Positions 1-9,100 of a DNA stretch of 11,784 bases are shown piece after piece. Numbering within the stretch: position 1 is the stretch's first letter; every line of letters starts with the position of its first letter. The notes below the pieces were generated by a model. It searched no databases. It had not been told where the DNA came from and was given only the letters and a program-made list of their open reading frames with translations. The translations under genes and the position numbers were made by a program. Source of the stretch: Gallionella sp. (GTDB lineage: Bacteria; Pseudomonadota; Gammaproteobacteria; Burkholderiales; Gallionellaceae); the NCBI GenBank assembly GCA_004298605.1, contig SCPW01000259.1:1-11784 (forward strand), given 5' to 3'.

Positions 1-489
1 CAGGCGCTGGATGCTTTCAAGCAAGGCAAAGTGACCGTCCTGATCGGGACCGATGTGGCCGCCCGCGGCCTGGATATCGACCAGTTGCCCATGGTCATCA
101 ACTACGAAATACCGGGCGCCCCGGAAGATTACGTCCACCGCATTGGCCGCACCGGTCGTGCCGGCGCTTCCGGCACAGCCATTTCGCTGGTATCGCCGGA
201 AGAGGAAAAATACCTGGATGAAATCGAGAAACTGATCAAGCGCAAGATTCAACGGGAAAATGCGATTGTGCCCCAGCAAGCCGCCAGAACGGAAAGGGCG
301 CCACGCGGCGAGCATCACGAACGCAGCCGCACACCTCATCCTGCCGCACCGAAAAAACCCGGCCACGATCCATGGTTCGACAAGCCTTATGAACCCAGTG
401 GCAGCACTGCCGCTTTCAGCCCGCCAGACCGGCCTGCCGGCAAGCCGAAAGGCCAGGTTGCGGCGTTGCTGGTGCGCCGTCAAAGCTGA
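1..489 (+). CDS. rhlE: DEAD-box RNA helicase, RhlE type, C-terminal fragment
   Basis: This is the 3' end of an ATP-dependent RNA helicase; the reading frame is open from the first base, so the gene starts upstream of the window. The visible 162 residues contain the second RecA-like domain: motif V ([10 protein letters not shown], residues 17-26) and motif VI with its arginine finger ([10 protein letters not shown], 46-55). After about residue 85 comes a basic, proline-rich, low-complexity tail with PWFDKPYEP (124-132), of the kind seen in betaproteobacterial RhlE proteins. Such helicases remodel structured RNA in ribosome assembly, mRNA decay and cold adaptation. The gene ends 76 bases before the next gene, and that gap holds a possible promoter, so the two are probably not one operon. 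The DEAD-box identity is certain; RhlE rather than another paralogue is inferred from the short tail. Confidence 0.85.
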   Translation, partial: QALDAFKQGKVTVLIGTDVAARGLDIDQLPMVINYEIPGAPEDYVHRIGRTGRAGASGTAISLVSPEEEKYLDEIEKLIKRKIQRENAIVPQQAARTERAPRGEHHERSRTPHPAAPKKPGHDPWFDKPYEPSGSTAAFSPPDRPAGKPKGQVAALLVRRQS

Positions 490-502
490 CGTGTTCCGCT
501 GC

Positions 503-532
503 CTGCCAGGCCCGGAATGAATCGGCTACAAT
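503..532 (+). promoter_or_regulatory. Possible sigma-70 promoter for the DHH gene
   Basis: A -10 match TACAAT lies at 527-532, 18 bases after a weak -35 match CTGCCA (503-508, four of six). It is in the short gap between the helicase stop and the DHH start, about 30 bases upstream of the start codon. The -10 is good but the -35 is poor, so this is only a candidate. Confidence 0.35.
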
Positions 533-565
533 TCAAAAAATATTAGATTCCCGAGGATAAACACG

Positions 566-1528
566 ATGAACCATGACGTTTTCAACGGCGATGCCGACGG
601 CATTTGTGCGCTGCACCAACTGCGGCTCGCTTTTCCCGCAACCAACAACCTTGTTACCGGCGTAAAGCGCGAGATCAATCTGCTCAAGCACGTGGCGGCC
701 AACCCCGGCGACGAGGTGACGGTGCTCGATCTGGCCTTGAGCCAGAACCGGGACGCATTGCTTACGATGCTCGACGAAGGTGTGAAAGTTCGTTATTTCG
801 ACCACCATGTCTCGGAAGATATTCCCGATCACCCCAATTTGACGGCAATGATCGATACCAGCCCGGATATATGCACCAGCCTGCTGGTAAACCGCTACCT
901 GTCCGGCAAGCACCTGATCTGGGCGGTCATCGGCGCGTTCGGCGACAATCTCCGGGAGGCCGCCTATAAAGCTGCCGAACCGCTCGGCCTCAACCCCCAG
1001 CAGCTCACCACATTGCGCGAACTGGGCGAATGCATTAACTACAACAGCTATGGGGAGACCGTGGATGACCTGTATTTCAACCCGGCAGAGCTGTACCGTA
1101 TCATGCACCGCCACGAAAACCCCTTCATCTTTGTTCGCGATGACGGCGTCCTTGAAATATTGAAGCACGGCCAAACCCAGGATATGGCGCTCGCCCGCGC
1201 TATCGCTCCGGAATACGAAACCCCGTCCGGCGCCGCTTACATCCTGCCTTCCAAACCGTGGAGCCGGCGCGTGAGCGGAACCTTCGGCAATATGCTCGCA
1301 AGGGCCAACCCGGGCCGCGCGCACGCCGTACTGACACAGCGCAATGACGGCACTTTCCTGGTGAGCGTGCGCGCGCCGCTGACCACCAATAACGGCGCCG
1401 ACCTGCTGTGCTCCCGCTTCGCGACGGGAGGCGGAAGAAAAGGCGCAGCGGGAATCAACCACCTTCCGGAAGATGAGCTGCCACGCTTCATACAGGCATT
1501 CAACGAAGCATTCTCAACGGCGCCGTAG
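566..1528 (+). CDS. DHH/DHHA1 family phosphoesterase
   Basis: A 320-residue protein of the DHH superfamily (RecJ, NrnA and relatives), metal-dependent phosphodiesterases acting on nucleic acids, short oligonucleotides or cyclic dinucleotides. The metal-binding motifs are in order: D9-A-D11 in FNGDADGICAL, D55 in VLDLAL, the signature D79-H80-H81 in YFDHHVSE, and D127 in GAFGDN. A C-terminal DHHA1-like end has the glycine-rich loop GGGRKGAAGI (288-297); many relatives have histidine where this one has R291. The ATG at 566 is preceded by GAGGA (553-557) at 8-base spacing, so the start is secure. It stands alone between the helicase and a convergent gene, ending in a strong hairpin. The substrate cannot be told from sequence: it could be a nanoRNase-like enzyme or a specialised member. 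Family assignment is firm, function open. Confidence 0.85.
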   Translation: MNHDVFNGDADGICALHQLRLAFPATNNLVTGVKREINLLKHVAANPGDEVTVLDLALSQNRDALLTMLDEGVKVRYFDHHVSEDIPDHPNLTAMIDTSPDICTSLLVNRYLSGKHLIWAVIGAFGDNLREAAYKAAEPLGLNPQQLTTLRELGECINYNSYGETVDDLYFNPAELYRIMHRHENPFIFVRDDGVLEILKHGQTQDMALARAIAPEYETPSGAAYILPSKPWSRRVSGTFGNMLARANPGRAHAVLTQRNDGTFLVSVRAPLTTNNGADLLCSRFATGGGRKGAAGINHLPEDELPRFIQAFNEAFSTAP

Positions 1529-1554
1529 CGCACGATTATCGCCAGCATAAGCCG

Positions 1555-1592
1555 CAAACGACAAGCGGGGCTGTAGCCCCGCTTGTCGTTTG
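1555..1592. terminator. Bidirectional hairpin terminator between convergent genes
   Basis: A perfect 17-bp inverted repeat (1555-1571 with 1576-1592) closes on the 4-base loop TGTA. It lies 26 bases after the DHH stop and 18 bases after the stop of the convergent PEP-CTERM gene. Its outer pairs are AAA/TTT, so either transcript would end the stem in a short U run, although no long U tract follows. Position and stem strength support termination in both directions. Confidence 0.75.
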
Positions 1593-1610
1593 TCGGTGTT
1601 GGTGCGATTG

Positions 1611-2210
1611 TCAGGCTTTACTGCGACGCTTCGAGAGGAACATGCCGGCAAAGCCAAGCCCCAGAAGAGCAAGCGTGGCAGGTTCGGGCACCTGCTGGCC
1701 ACCTGTGGAAACAACTACGTTGTCGATGCTCGTGTTTCCCTCAACCTGGGAGCCGGCAATAGGAACAAATGCGAACCTGGAAATACCATTTGCCGAATTG
1801 ACAGAGTAGCTGGAGTAGGTGCCGGGGTCTGTAAATGCGCCCCCAGTCAGCGCTACAATCTGGTCGAGCAAGATGGAATTCGACATATCGAAAATTTGGA
1901 GGCGTATACCAACATAGCCGGCGACATCAAGAGCCAAGCCGGTCAATGTAGCCCCGAATACCGGGTTGAATACGATCTCTGACGTATCCGAGCCAAACAC
2001 CCCGTCCCCATCGTCTAACCATAATCCATCGGGGTTGTTACCGCGCCCGCCGCCTATCCCATAAAAATTCTGAAGGTTTGAGTTCGTTCCGAGCCACCCG
2101 GATTCCCATGCAGGGAATGGGGCTTCAAAGTCTTCCGTGAGTACCGCTGCTGGTGCCTGGGTTGCTGCGAGCAGCAAACCCGCGAATGCTGCAAAACGCA
2201 ATGTTTTCAT
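1611..2210 (-). CDS. PEP-CTERM sorting-domain exported protein
   Basis: A 199-residue secreted or surface protein. A signal peptide covers about residues 1-21 (MKTLRFAAFAGLLLAA, cleavage likely after APA). The C-terminus is a textbook PEP-CTERM tail: VPEP at 174-177, a hydrophobic segment (about 178-192), then the basic end KRRSK. Such tails are processed by an exosortase (EpsH/XrtA type), usually in bacteria that make exopolysaccharide or biofilm; none is encoded here. The middle is rich in Gly, Asp and Asn, has no cysteine, and suggests a beta-rich extracellular domain that I do not recognise. The ATG at 2210 is chosen because AGGAG (2220-2224) sits 9 bases upstream. An ATG at 2219 touches that site, and an ATG at 2291 would put extra residues before the signal peptide. 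It appears monocistronic, behind a sigma-54-like promoter. Sorting class is certain, function unknown. Confidence 0.88.
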   Translation of the reverse strand: MKTLRFAAFAGLLLAATQAPAAVLTEDFEAPFPAWESGWLGTNSNLQNFYGIGGGRGNNPDGLWLDDGDGVFGSDTSEIVFNPVFGATLTGLALDVAGYVGIRLQIFDMSNSILLDQIVALTGGAFTDPGTYSSYSVNSANGISRFAFVPIAGSQVEGNTSIDNVVVSTGGQQVPEPATLALLGLGFAGMFLSKRRSKA

Positions 2211-2297
2211 TCTATTCATCTCCTGGGTAAAAATGGGAAAAGCCAGATTTTTTGGGTTAACGTAAGCAAGTTTTATATAAACAAGCATCATGTCATA

Positions 2298-2313
2298 AGC
2301 AATAATTATGCCA
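2298..2313 (-). promoter_or_regulatory. Sigma-54 (RpoN) -24/-12 promoter of the PEP-CTERM gene
   Basis: Read on the minus strand, the 16 bases are TGGCATAATTATTGCT. This fits the RpoN pattern TGGCAYR-N4-TTGCW throughout, with exactly 10 bases between the GG and GC pairs. The predicted transcript start is near 2287, giving a leader of about 77 bases. PEP-CTERM genes in exosortase bacteria are often controlled by RpoN with the PrsK/PrsR two-component system, which fits. The match is direct; the use of the site is inferred. Confidence 0.72.
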
Positions 2314-2314
2314 A

Positions 2315-2334
2315 AAATTCAACATATTGAATTT
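2315..2334. repeat. AT-rich inverted repeat next to the sigma-54 site
   Basis: Two perfect 8-bp arms, AAATTCAA (2315-2322) and TTGAATTT (2327-2334), are separated by CATA. The repeat begins two bases upstream of the -24 element of the PEP-CTERM promoter. It may be a protein binding site such as a repressor or bending-protein target, but AT-rich DNA produces such repeats easily, so the role is open. Confidence 0.4.
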
Positions 2335-2499
2335 AATAAACATCATGAATAAAGAAACTCGCATATGTAAAAAATTCCGGCATCGTAATTCTGGAAGCCT
2401 ATTCTTTGCCCCGGGATGATACCGGCGTATCCGGCCATGCTGGAGCAGCTTCGCGCGCTTCCTGATTTCAAACTGTTTTTCTTCGAACCATTCCCCTTT
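2335..2499. other. Intergenic stretch without an identified gene
   Basis: This lies between the PEP-CTERM promoter and the rpoH operator. It moves from AT-rich (to about 2390) to GC-rich DNA. TTCCGG (2375-2380) and CTGGAA (2391-2396) form an imperfect inverted pair about 90-110 bases upstream of the predicted sigma-54 start, the usual distance for an activator site, but the match is weak. A 36-codon open frame (2416-2526) has no convincing ribosome binding site. I see nothing else in it. Confidence 0.4.
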
Positions 2500-2526
2500 C
2501 TGGCACTCTCATGCCACGAGTGCTAG
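2500..2526 (+). promoter_or_regulatory. CIRCE operator (HrcA site) upstream of rpoH
   Basis: The arms CTGGCACTC (2500-2508) and GAGTGCTAG (2518-2526) are separated by exactly 9 bases. The CIRCE consensus is TTAGCACTC-N9-GAGTGCTAA, so 15 of 18 arm positions match, and the two arms pair with each other at 8 of 9. CIRCE is bound by the heat-shock repressor HrcA and is classically found before groESL or dnaK. Here the site overlaps the likely rpoH promoter, so HrcA binding would be expected to repress it. Confidence 0.85.
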
Positions 2527-2529
2527 AAT
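2500..2529 (+). promoter_or_regulatory. Probable sigma-70 promoter of rpoH
   Basis: The -10 match TAGAAT (2524-2529, five of six) follows a -35-like CTGGCA (2500-2505, four of six) at 18-base spacing. Both hexamers lie within or touch the CIRCE arms. Transcription would start near 2536, leaving a leader of only about 19 bases that holds the ribosome binding site AGAGGGG (2539-2545). Confidence 0.5.
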
Positions 2530-2554
2530 TCAAAAACTAGAGGGGAAAAACAAA

Positions 2555-3415
2555 ATGAATATCGCAATGAGCTTGCCTGTACCGTCTGCCGTTGGCAGCT
2601 TGGAAAGTTATATCCAATCGGTGAACCGCTTCCCCATCCTGTCGCAGGAGGAGGAGTTTGCCTTGGCAACGCGCTTCAAAACTGAAAATGATCTGGATGC
2701 CGCGCGTGAGCTGGTGCTTTCCCACCTGCGCGTCGTGGTCAGCGTGGCCCGCGGTTATGCCGGTTATGGGCTGCCGCAGGCCGATCTGATCCAGGAAGGC
2801 AATATCGGGCTGATGAAGGCGGTGAAACGCTACGACCCTGATCGCGGGGTGCGCCTGGTGTCGTTCGCGCTGCACTGGATACGCGCCGAAATTCACGAGT
2901 TCGTGGTGCGCAATTGGCGGCTGGTGAAAATCGCCACCACCAAATCGCAACGCAAGCTGTTCTTTAACCTGCGCAGCATGAAGCAGGGCCTGGAGCCGCT
3001 CAAACCGCAGCAAATCAGCGAAATCGCGCAGCAGCTCAACGTCAGCGAACACGATGTCGCGGAGATGGAAGCGCGCTTCGCCGGGCATGAGATCACGCTT
3101 GAACCGGGCGGCAGCGATGACGACGAGAGCTATGCGCCGATCCACTATCTGGCCGGCAGCGAAGAGCATGAGCCTTCGCGCATACTGGAATCGGCGGAAC
3201 GCGAGCACCTGCAATCGTCCGGTCTGGCGAATGCGTTGTCCGGCCTGGACGAGCGCAGCCGCCGCATCGTTGAAGCGCGCTGGTTGCGCGAGGGGGACAC
3301 CGCAACGTTGCACGAACTGGCGGACGAATTCAACGTATCGGCCGAACGCATCCGCCAAATCGAACAGAAGGCGTTGAGCAAGATGCACGCCGTATTGGCT
3401 CTACCTGCCGCTTAA
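2555..3415 (+). CDS. rpoH: RNA polymerase heat-shock sigma factor RpoH (sigma-32)
   Basis: A 286-residue sigma-70 family factor that directs RNA polymerase to heat-shock promoters (chaperones, proteases). Region 2 is highly conserved (about 67-125: GYGLPQADLIQEGNIGLMKA, then VSFALHWIRAEIHEFVVRNW). The RpoH-specific box QRKLFFNLR is at 132-140, which separates it from RpoD and RpoS. Region 4.2, the helix-turn-helix reading the -35 element, is at about 251-277 (TLHELADEFNVSAERIRQIE). Length is as usual for the family (E. coli 284). The ATG at 2555 has AGAGGGG (2539-2545) at 9-base spacing; an ATG at 2567 is less well placed. The CIRCE element over the promoter implies transcriptional control by HrcA, and the leader is too short to hold a structured 5' thermosensor. 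The gene is monocistronic and faces the greA end of the car operon. Confidence 0.96.
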   Translation: MNIAMSLPVPSAVGSLESYIQSVNRFPILSQEEEFALATRFKTENDLDAARELVLSHLRVVVSVARGYAGYGLPQADLIQEGNIGLMKAVKRYDPDRGVRLVSFALHWIRAEIHEFVVRNWRLVKIATTKSQRKLFFNLRSMKQGLEPLKPQQISEIAQQLNVSEHDVAEMEARFAGHEITLEPGGSDDDESYAPIHYLAGSEEHEPSRILESAEREHLQSSGLANALSGLDERSRRIVEARWLREGDTATLHELADEFNVSAERIRQIEQKALSKMHAVLALPAA

Positions 3416-3443
3416 TTCCGATTCTATTTCAAAGGTAAACCCG

Positions 3444-3471
3444 GTAAGGGCGTGATGAATCACGCCCCTAC
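3444..3471. repeat. Palindromic intergenic element between rpoH and greA
   Basis: The stem GGGCGTGA/TCACGCCC (3448-3455 with 3460-3467) has a TGAA loop. It is extended past one mismatch by GTA/TAC (3444-3446 with 3469-3471). It lies 28 bases past the rpoH stop and 23 bases past the stop of convergent greA, where a shared terminator is expected, but no U tract follows on either strand. Its GTA...CTAC ends resemble small dispersed palindromes common in betaproteobacterial intergenic DNA. Confidence 0.55.
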
Positions 3472-3494
3472 GACAGGAAAAACGGGATTAAACG

Positions 3495-3971
3495 TCAGAT
3501 GTACTGGACATCCACCACTTCGTATTCCCGCACCCCGCCCGGCGCCTGCACTTCGGCGATGTCGCCGCTGTATTTGCCGATCAGCGCGCGCGCGATGGGC
3601 GAGCTGATGGAAATCTTGCGATGCCGGATATCCGCTTCATCGTCGCCGACGATCTGATAAGTCACGACATCGCCGTTGTTCACATCTTCCAGCACCACGG
3701 TTGAACCGAACACGCAACGCCCATCGGCGATGAGCGTCTTGGGGTTAATGATCTGAGCACTGCCCAGCTTGCTTTCCAGTTCGACGATGCGCCCTTCGAC
3801 GAACGACTGCCGCTCTTTGGCCGCTTCATACTCGGCATTCTCGGATAAGTCGCCCTGCGCGCGCGCTTCGGAGATGGCGCTGATTACCCCCGGGCGCTCT
3901 ACCGTCTTGAGGTTATGCAGTTCCTGGCGCAACAGGTCTGCGCCTATCAAAGTCAATGGGATTTTGCTCAT
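3495..3971 (-). CDS. greA: Transcription elongation factor GreA
   Basis: A 158-residue Gre factor that enters the RNA polymerase secondary channel and stimulates cleavage of backtracked RNA. The N-terminal coiled coil carries the acidic tip in ARAQGDLSENAEYEAAKERQ (37-56), with D41 and E44 at the positions used by E. coli GreA. The C-terminal FKBP-like domain follows (about 82-156), including SPIARALIGKYSGD. Length equals E. coli GreA, and the basic patch and tip favour GreA over GreB. The ATG at 3971 has AAGGAAG (3981-3987) at 9-base spacing; that site runs into the carB stop codon, so the two genes (15 bases apart) are almost certainly co-transcribed. greA as the last gene of a carA-carB operon is a known arrangement in Pseudomonas and betaproteobacteria. 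Confidence 0.95.
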   Translation of the reverse strand: MSKIPLTLIGADLLRQELHNLKTVERPGVISAISEARAQGDLSENAEYEAAKERQSFVEGRIVELESKLGSAQIINPKTLIADGRCVFGSTVVLEDVNNGDVVTYQIVGDDEADIRHRKISISSPIARALIGKYSGDIAEVQAPGGVREYEVVDVQYI

Positions 3972-3986
3972 GCTGGTAGACTTCCT

Positions 3987-7220
<3,234 letters not shown>

Positions 7221-7225
7221 TTGAT

Positions 7226-7762
7226 TTAATCTTCCTGCACAAATCCAATGCGCCGTTTTTTGGTTGGCGGTGGCGACATCAACTCGCGTATCGCCTCAAA
7301 CACCGCCTTGAATTGCACATCGTATTTTTGTTCCAGTTTGGCCAGTTTAAGCGCCAGTTCCTTGTTGGATTCGAGCATACCGCGCAGCTTCACAAAGGTG
7401 CGCATGATCTCGATATTCACCGCGACCGCGCGTTCGCTACGCAACACGCTGGACAGCATCGCCACGCCTTGCTCGGTAAAAGCAAACGGTGCGTAGCGCG
7501 TTCCGCCCCAACTTGAGGTCACAAATTGTGACCTCAAGATTGTGAATTCATCCTGTGTCAGTTGGAACGCGAAGTCTTCCGGAAAGCGGTTGATGTTGCG
7601 CTTGACGGCTTGAAGCAGCACTTTCGTTTGCACCCCGTACAGCTCCGCCAGATCGTTGGACAACATGACGCGTTGTCCGCGTACAGAACAAATCCGCGAT
7701 TCAACTCCTGCAACAATCAATGCTGTATCGGCAAGCTCCGCATTTTTGCCGTCATCAGCCAC
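7226..7762 (-). CDS. ORF6N-domain protein between carA and carB
   Basis: A 178-residue protein with an ORF6N domain (about 20-105), a KilA-N-associated putative DNA-binding domain best known from phages and large DNA viruses. Recognisable blocks are [18 protein letters not shown] (27-44), [17 protein letters not shown] (53-69), [12 protein letters not shown] (76-87) and [20 protein letters not shown] (93-112). A helical, probably coiled-coil C-terminus follows (about 125-162), ending in a basic [11 protein letters not shown] tail. The start is GTG at 7762, with GGGAG (7769-7773) at 6-base spacing. It overlaps the carA stop by 8 bases, suggesting translational coupling. The stop lies 5 bases before carB, and its last codons form the carB ribosome binding site. 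So it is embedded in the car operon without disrupting it. Function is unknown; it may be an autonomous accessory gene. A perfect 27-bp palindrome lies within it. Confidence 0.85.
   Translation of the reverse strand: MADDGKNAELADTALIVAGVESRICSVRGQRVMLSNDLAELYGVQTKVLLQAVKRNINRFPEDFAFQLTQDEFTILRSQFVTSSWGGTRYAPFAFTEQGVAMLSSVLRSERAVAVNIEIMRTFVKLRGMLESNKELALKLAKLEQKYDVQFKAVFEAIRELMSPPPTKKRRIGFVQED
7512..7538. repeat. Perfect 27-bp palindrome inside the ORF6N gene
   Basis: The 13-base arms CTTGAGGTCACAA (7512-7524) and TTGTGACCTCAAG (7526-7538) are exact reverse complements around one central base (7525). It covers codons 75-84 of the ORF6N protein, the conserved LRSQFVTSS block. As RNA it could form a 12-bp stem with a 3-base loop. 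No U run follows, so it is not an ordinary terminator. As DNA it is a good dimer-binding site candidate. Confidence 0.8.
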
Positions 7763-8885
7763 CCACCGCTCCCATCATCCCCACGAAGCGATCAAACAAG
7801 TAATCCACATCATGCGGGCCGGGGCTTGCCTCGGGATGCCCCTGGAAGCAGAACGCCGGTTTGTCGGTCAACTCGAATCCTTGCAGCGTACCGTCGAACA
7901 GCGATACATGCGTGACGCGCGCATTGGCCGGCAGCGTTGCCGCATCGACCGCGAAGCCGTGGTTCTGGCTGGTAATCATCACCCGGCGGCTATCCGTATC
8001 CTGCACCGGATGGTTTGCGCCGCGATGGCCGAATTTCATCTTCACCGTCTTCGCACCCACCGCCAAACCCATCAACTGGTGTCCCAAGCAAATACCGAAC
8101 AGCGGCACGCCCGACGCCAGAAATTGCTGTGTCGCCGCAATGGCGTAATCGCATGGCTCGGGGTCGCCGGGGCCATTGGACAGGAACACCCCGTCCGGCT
8201 CCATCGCCAACACCTCGGACGCCGCCGTTTTGGCCGGCACGACAGTGATGCGGCAACCGCGCTCGGCGAGCATGCGCAGGATGTTGCGCTTCACGCCAAA
8301 GTCATAAGCCACCACATGAAATTTGCTATGCGCCACCTCGCCGTAACCCATGCCCAGCGCCCATTCGCGCTGCGTCCACGAATAGGGTTGCGCGCAACTC
8401 ACTTCCTTGGCCAGATCCATCCCGACCAGACCGGCAAAGCCGCGCGCCGCCGCGAGTGCCGCCGCTTCATCCGTGCCGGTGGCGATGCAACCGTTCTGCG
8501 CACCCTTCTCGCGCAGGATGCGCGTCAGCTTGCGCGTGTCGATCCCGGCAATCGCCACCACATTGTTGGCCTTGAGATAGTCGGGCAGCGACTGCGTGCT
8601 GCGGAAATTGCTTACCGTCAGGGAAAGGTCGCGGATAACCAGCCCGCTGGCAAACACCTGGCGCGACTCCACGTCTTCGGTGTTCACCCCGATGTTGCCG
8701 ATGTGCGGGCAGGTCAGCGTGACGATTTGTTTGCAGTAGGAAGGGTCGGTCAGAATTTCCTGGTAGCCGGTCATCGAGGTATTGAACACCACCTCGCCTG
8801 CACTGCTGCCGGAAGCACCGATGGCAACGCCCCTGAACACTGTCCCATCGGCAAGTACAAGAATGGCAGGGTTCGTTTGCAGCAC
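7755..8885 (-). CDS. carA: Carbamoyl-phosphate synthase small (glutaminase) subunit
   Basis: The amidotransferase subunit, which hydrolyses glutamine and passes ammonia to CarB. From GTG at 8885 it has 376 residues (E. coli 382). The N-terminal CarA domain includes [20 protein letters not shown]. The class I glutamine amidotransferase domain has the nucleophile in FGICLGHQL (C266) and the H350/E352 pair in [13 protein letters not shown], close to E. coli C269, H353 and E355. The GTG at 8885 is preferred because GGGAG (8893-8897) lies 7 bases upstream and the product begins at nearly the same point as E. coli CarA. An in-frame ATG at 8927 adds 14 residues but has no ribosome binding site and falls in the U-rich end of a leader hairpin. 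It is the first gene of carA-ORF6N-carB-greA. Identity is certain; the start is probable. Confidence 0.94.
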   Translation of the reverse strand: MLQTNPAILVLADGTVFRGVAIGASGSSAGEVVFNTSMTGYQEILTDPSYCKQIVTLTCPHIGNIGVNTEDVESRQVFASGLVIRDLSLTVSNFRSTQSLPDYLKANNVVAIAGIDTRKLTRILREKGAQNGCIATGTDEAAALAAARGFAGLVGMDLAKEVSCAQPYSWTQREWALGMGYGEVAHSKFHVVAYDFGVKRNILRMLAERGCRITVVPAKTAASEVLAMEPDGVFLSNGPGDPEPCDYAIAATQQFLASGVPLFGICLGHQLMGLAVGAKTVKMKFGHRGANHPVQDTDSRRVMITSQNHGFAVDAATLPANARVTHVSLFDGTLQGFELTDKPAFCFQGHPEASPGPHDVDYLFDRFVGMMGAVGG

Positions 8886-8930
8886 CAGAATACTCCCAAA
8901 AACGGTCTCCGATAGCTCGGATGACATAAA

Positions 8931-8963
8931 GAAGCGGGACGAACTGTGCGTTCATCCCGCTTT
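8931..8963 (-). terminator. Leader hairpin (possible attenuator) of the car operon
   Basis: On the minus-strand transcript a 13-bp stem (8950-8962 with 8932-8944, one G-U pair) closes on the 5-base loop GCACA and is followed by CUUUAU. The shape is that of an intrinsic terminator with a modest U tract. It begins only about 5 bases after the predicted transcript start and ends about 46 bases before the preferred carA start codon. It could be an attenuator or a 5' stabilising hairpin. Confidence 0.55.
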
Positions 8964-8974
8964 GAATGGTGCGC

Positions 8975-9003
8975 ATTATAGCGGATCAGGTGGTGCGTAT
9001 CAA
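8975..9003 (-). promoter_or_regulatory. Sigma-70 promoter of the car operon
   Basis: On the minus strand TTGATA (8998-9003, five of six) and a perfect TATAAT (8975-8980) are separated by 17 bases. The transcript would start near 8967-8970. This is a strong, near-consensus promoter placed to read carA, and no competing gene lies upstream of it. Confidence 0.8.
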
Positions 9004-9054
9004 ATCCGGACATCTTCCAACGGCAGATATGCGGGGAGGTTAGCACGGTTCAGT

Positions 9055-9083
9055 TTGTCAGCCCACGCCCTTTCCGGCATAAT
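9055..9083 (+). promoter_or_regulatory. Sigma-70 promoter of the gcv operon
   Basis: TTGTCA (9055-9060, five of six) and CATAAT (9078-9083, five of six) are separated by 17 bases. Transcription would start near 9090, about ten bases before the glycine riboswitch. It is divergent from the car promoter, with about 50 bases between the two -35 elements. Confidence 0.72.
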
Positions 9084-9100
9084 CATCCCCGCCGTTCAGA

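Noticed and set aside
533..1462. A 309-codon open frame on the - strand opposite the DHH gene
   Set aside because: The + strand frame has all the DHH motifs and a good ribosome binding site; this one has neither.
2416..2526. A 36-codon open frame (starting MIPAYPAMLEQL) upstream of rpoH
   Set aside because: It has no convincing ribosome binding site, its end runs through the CIRCE site and rpoH promoter, and the peptide is not recognised. It may be a gene remnant, but there is not enough to call it.
7226..7762. A toxin-antitoxin or restriction module at the ORF6N gene
   Set aside because: Only one accessory gene is present, between carA and carB, with no partner gene.
7656..8915. A 419-codon open frame on the + strand opposite carA
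   Set aside because: Antisense shadow of carA with His/Arg-rich low-similarity sequence and no ribosome binding site or promoter of its own.
8467..8976. A leader-peptide reading of the car hairpin (frame [16 protein letters not shown])
   Set aside because: The frame continues far into carA in another frame, lacks a ribosome binding site, and has no run of regulatory codons such as arginine.
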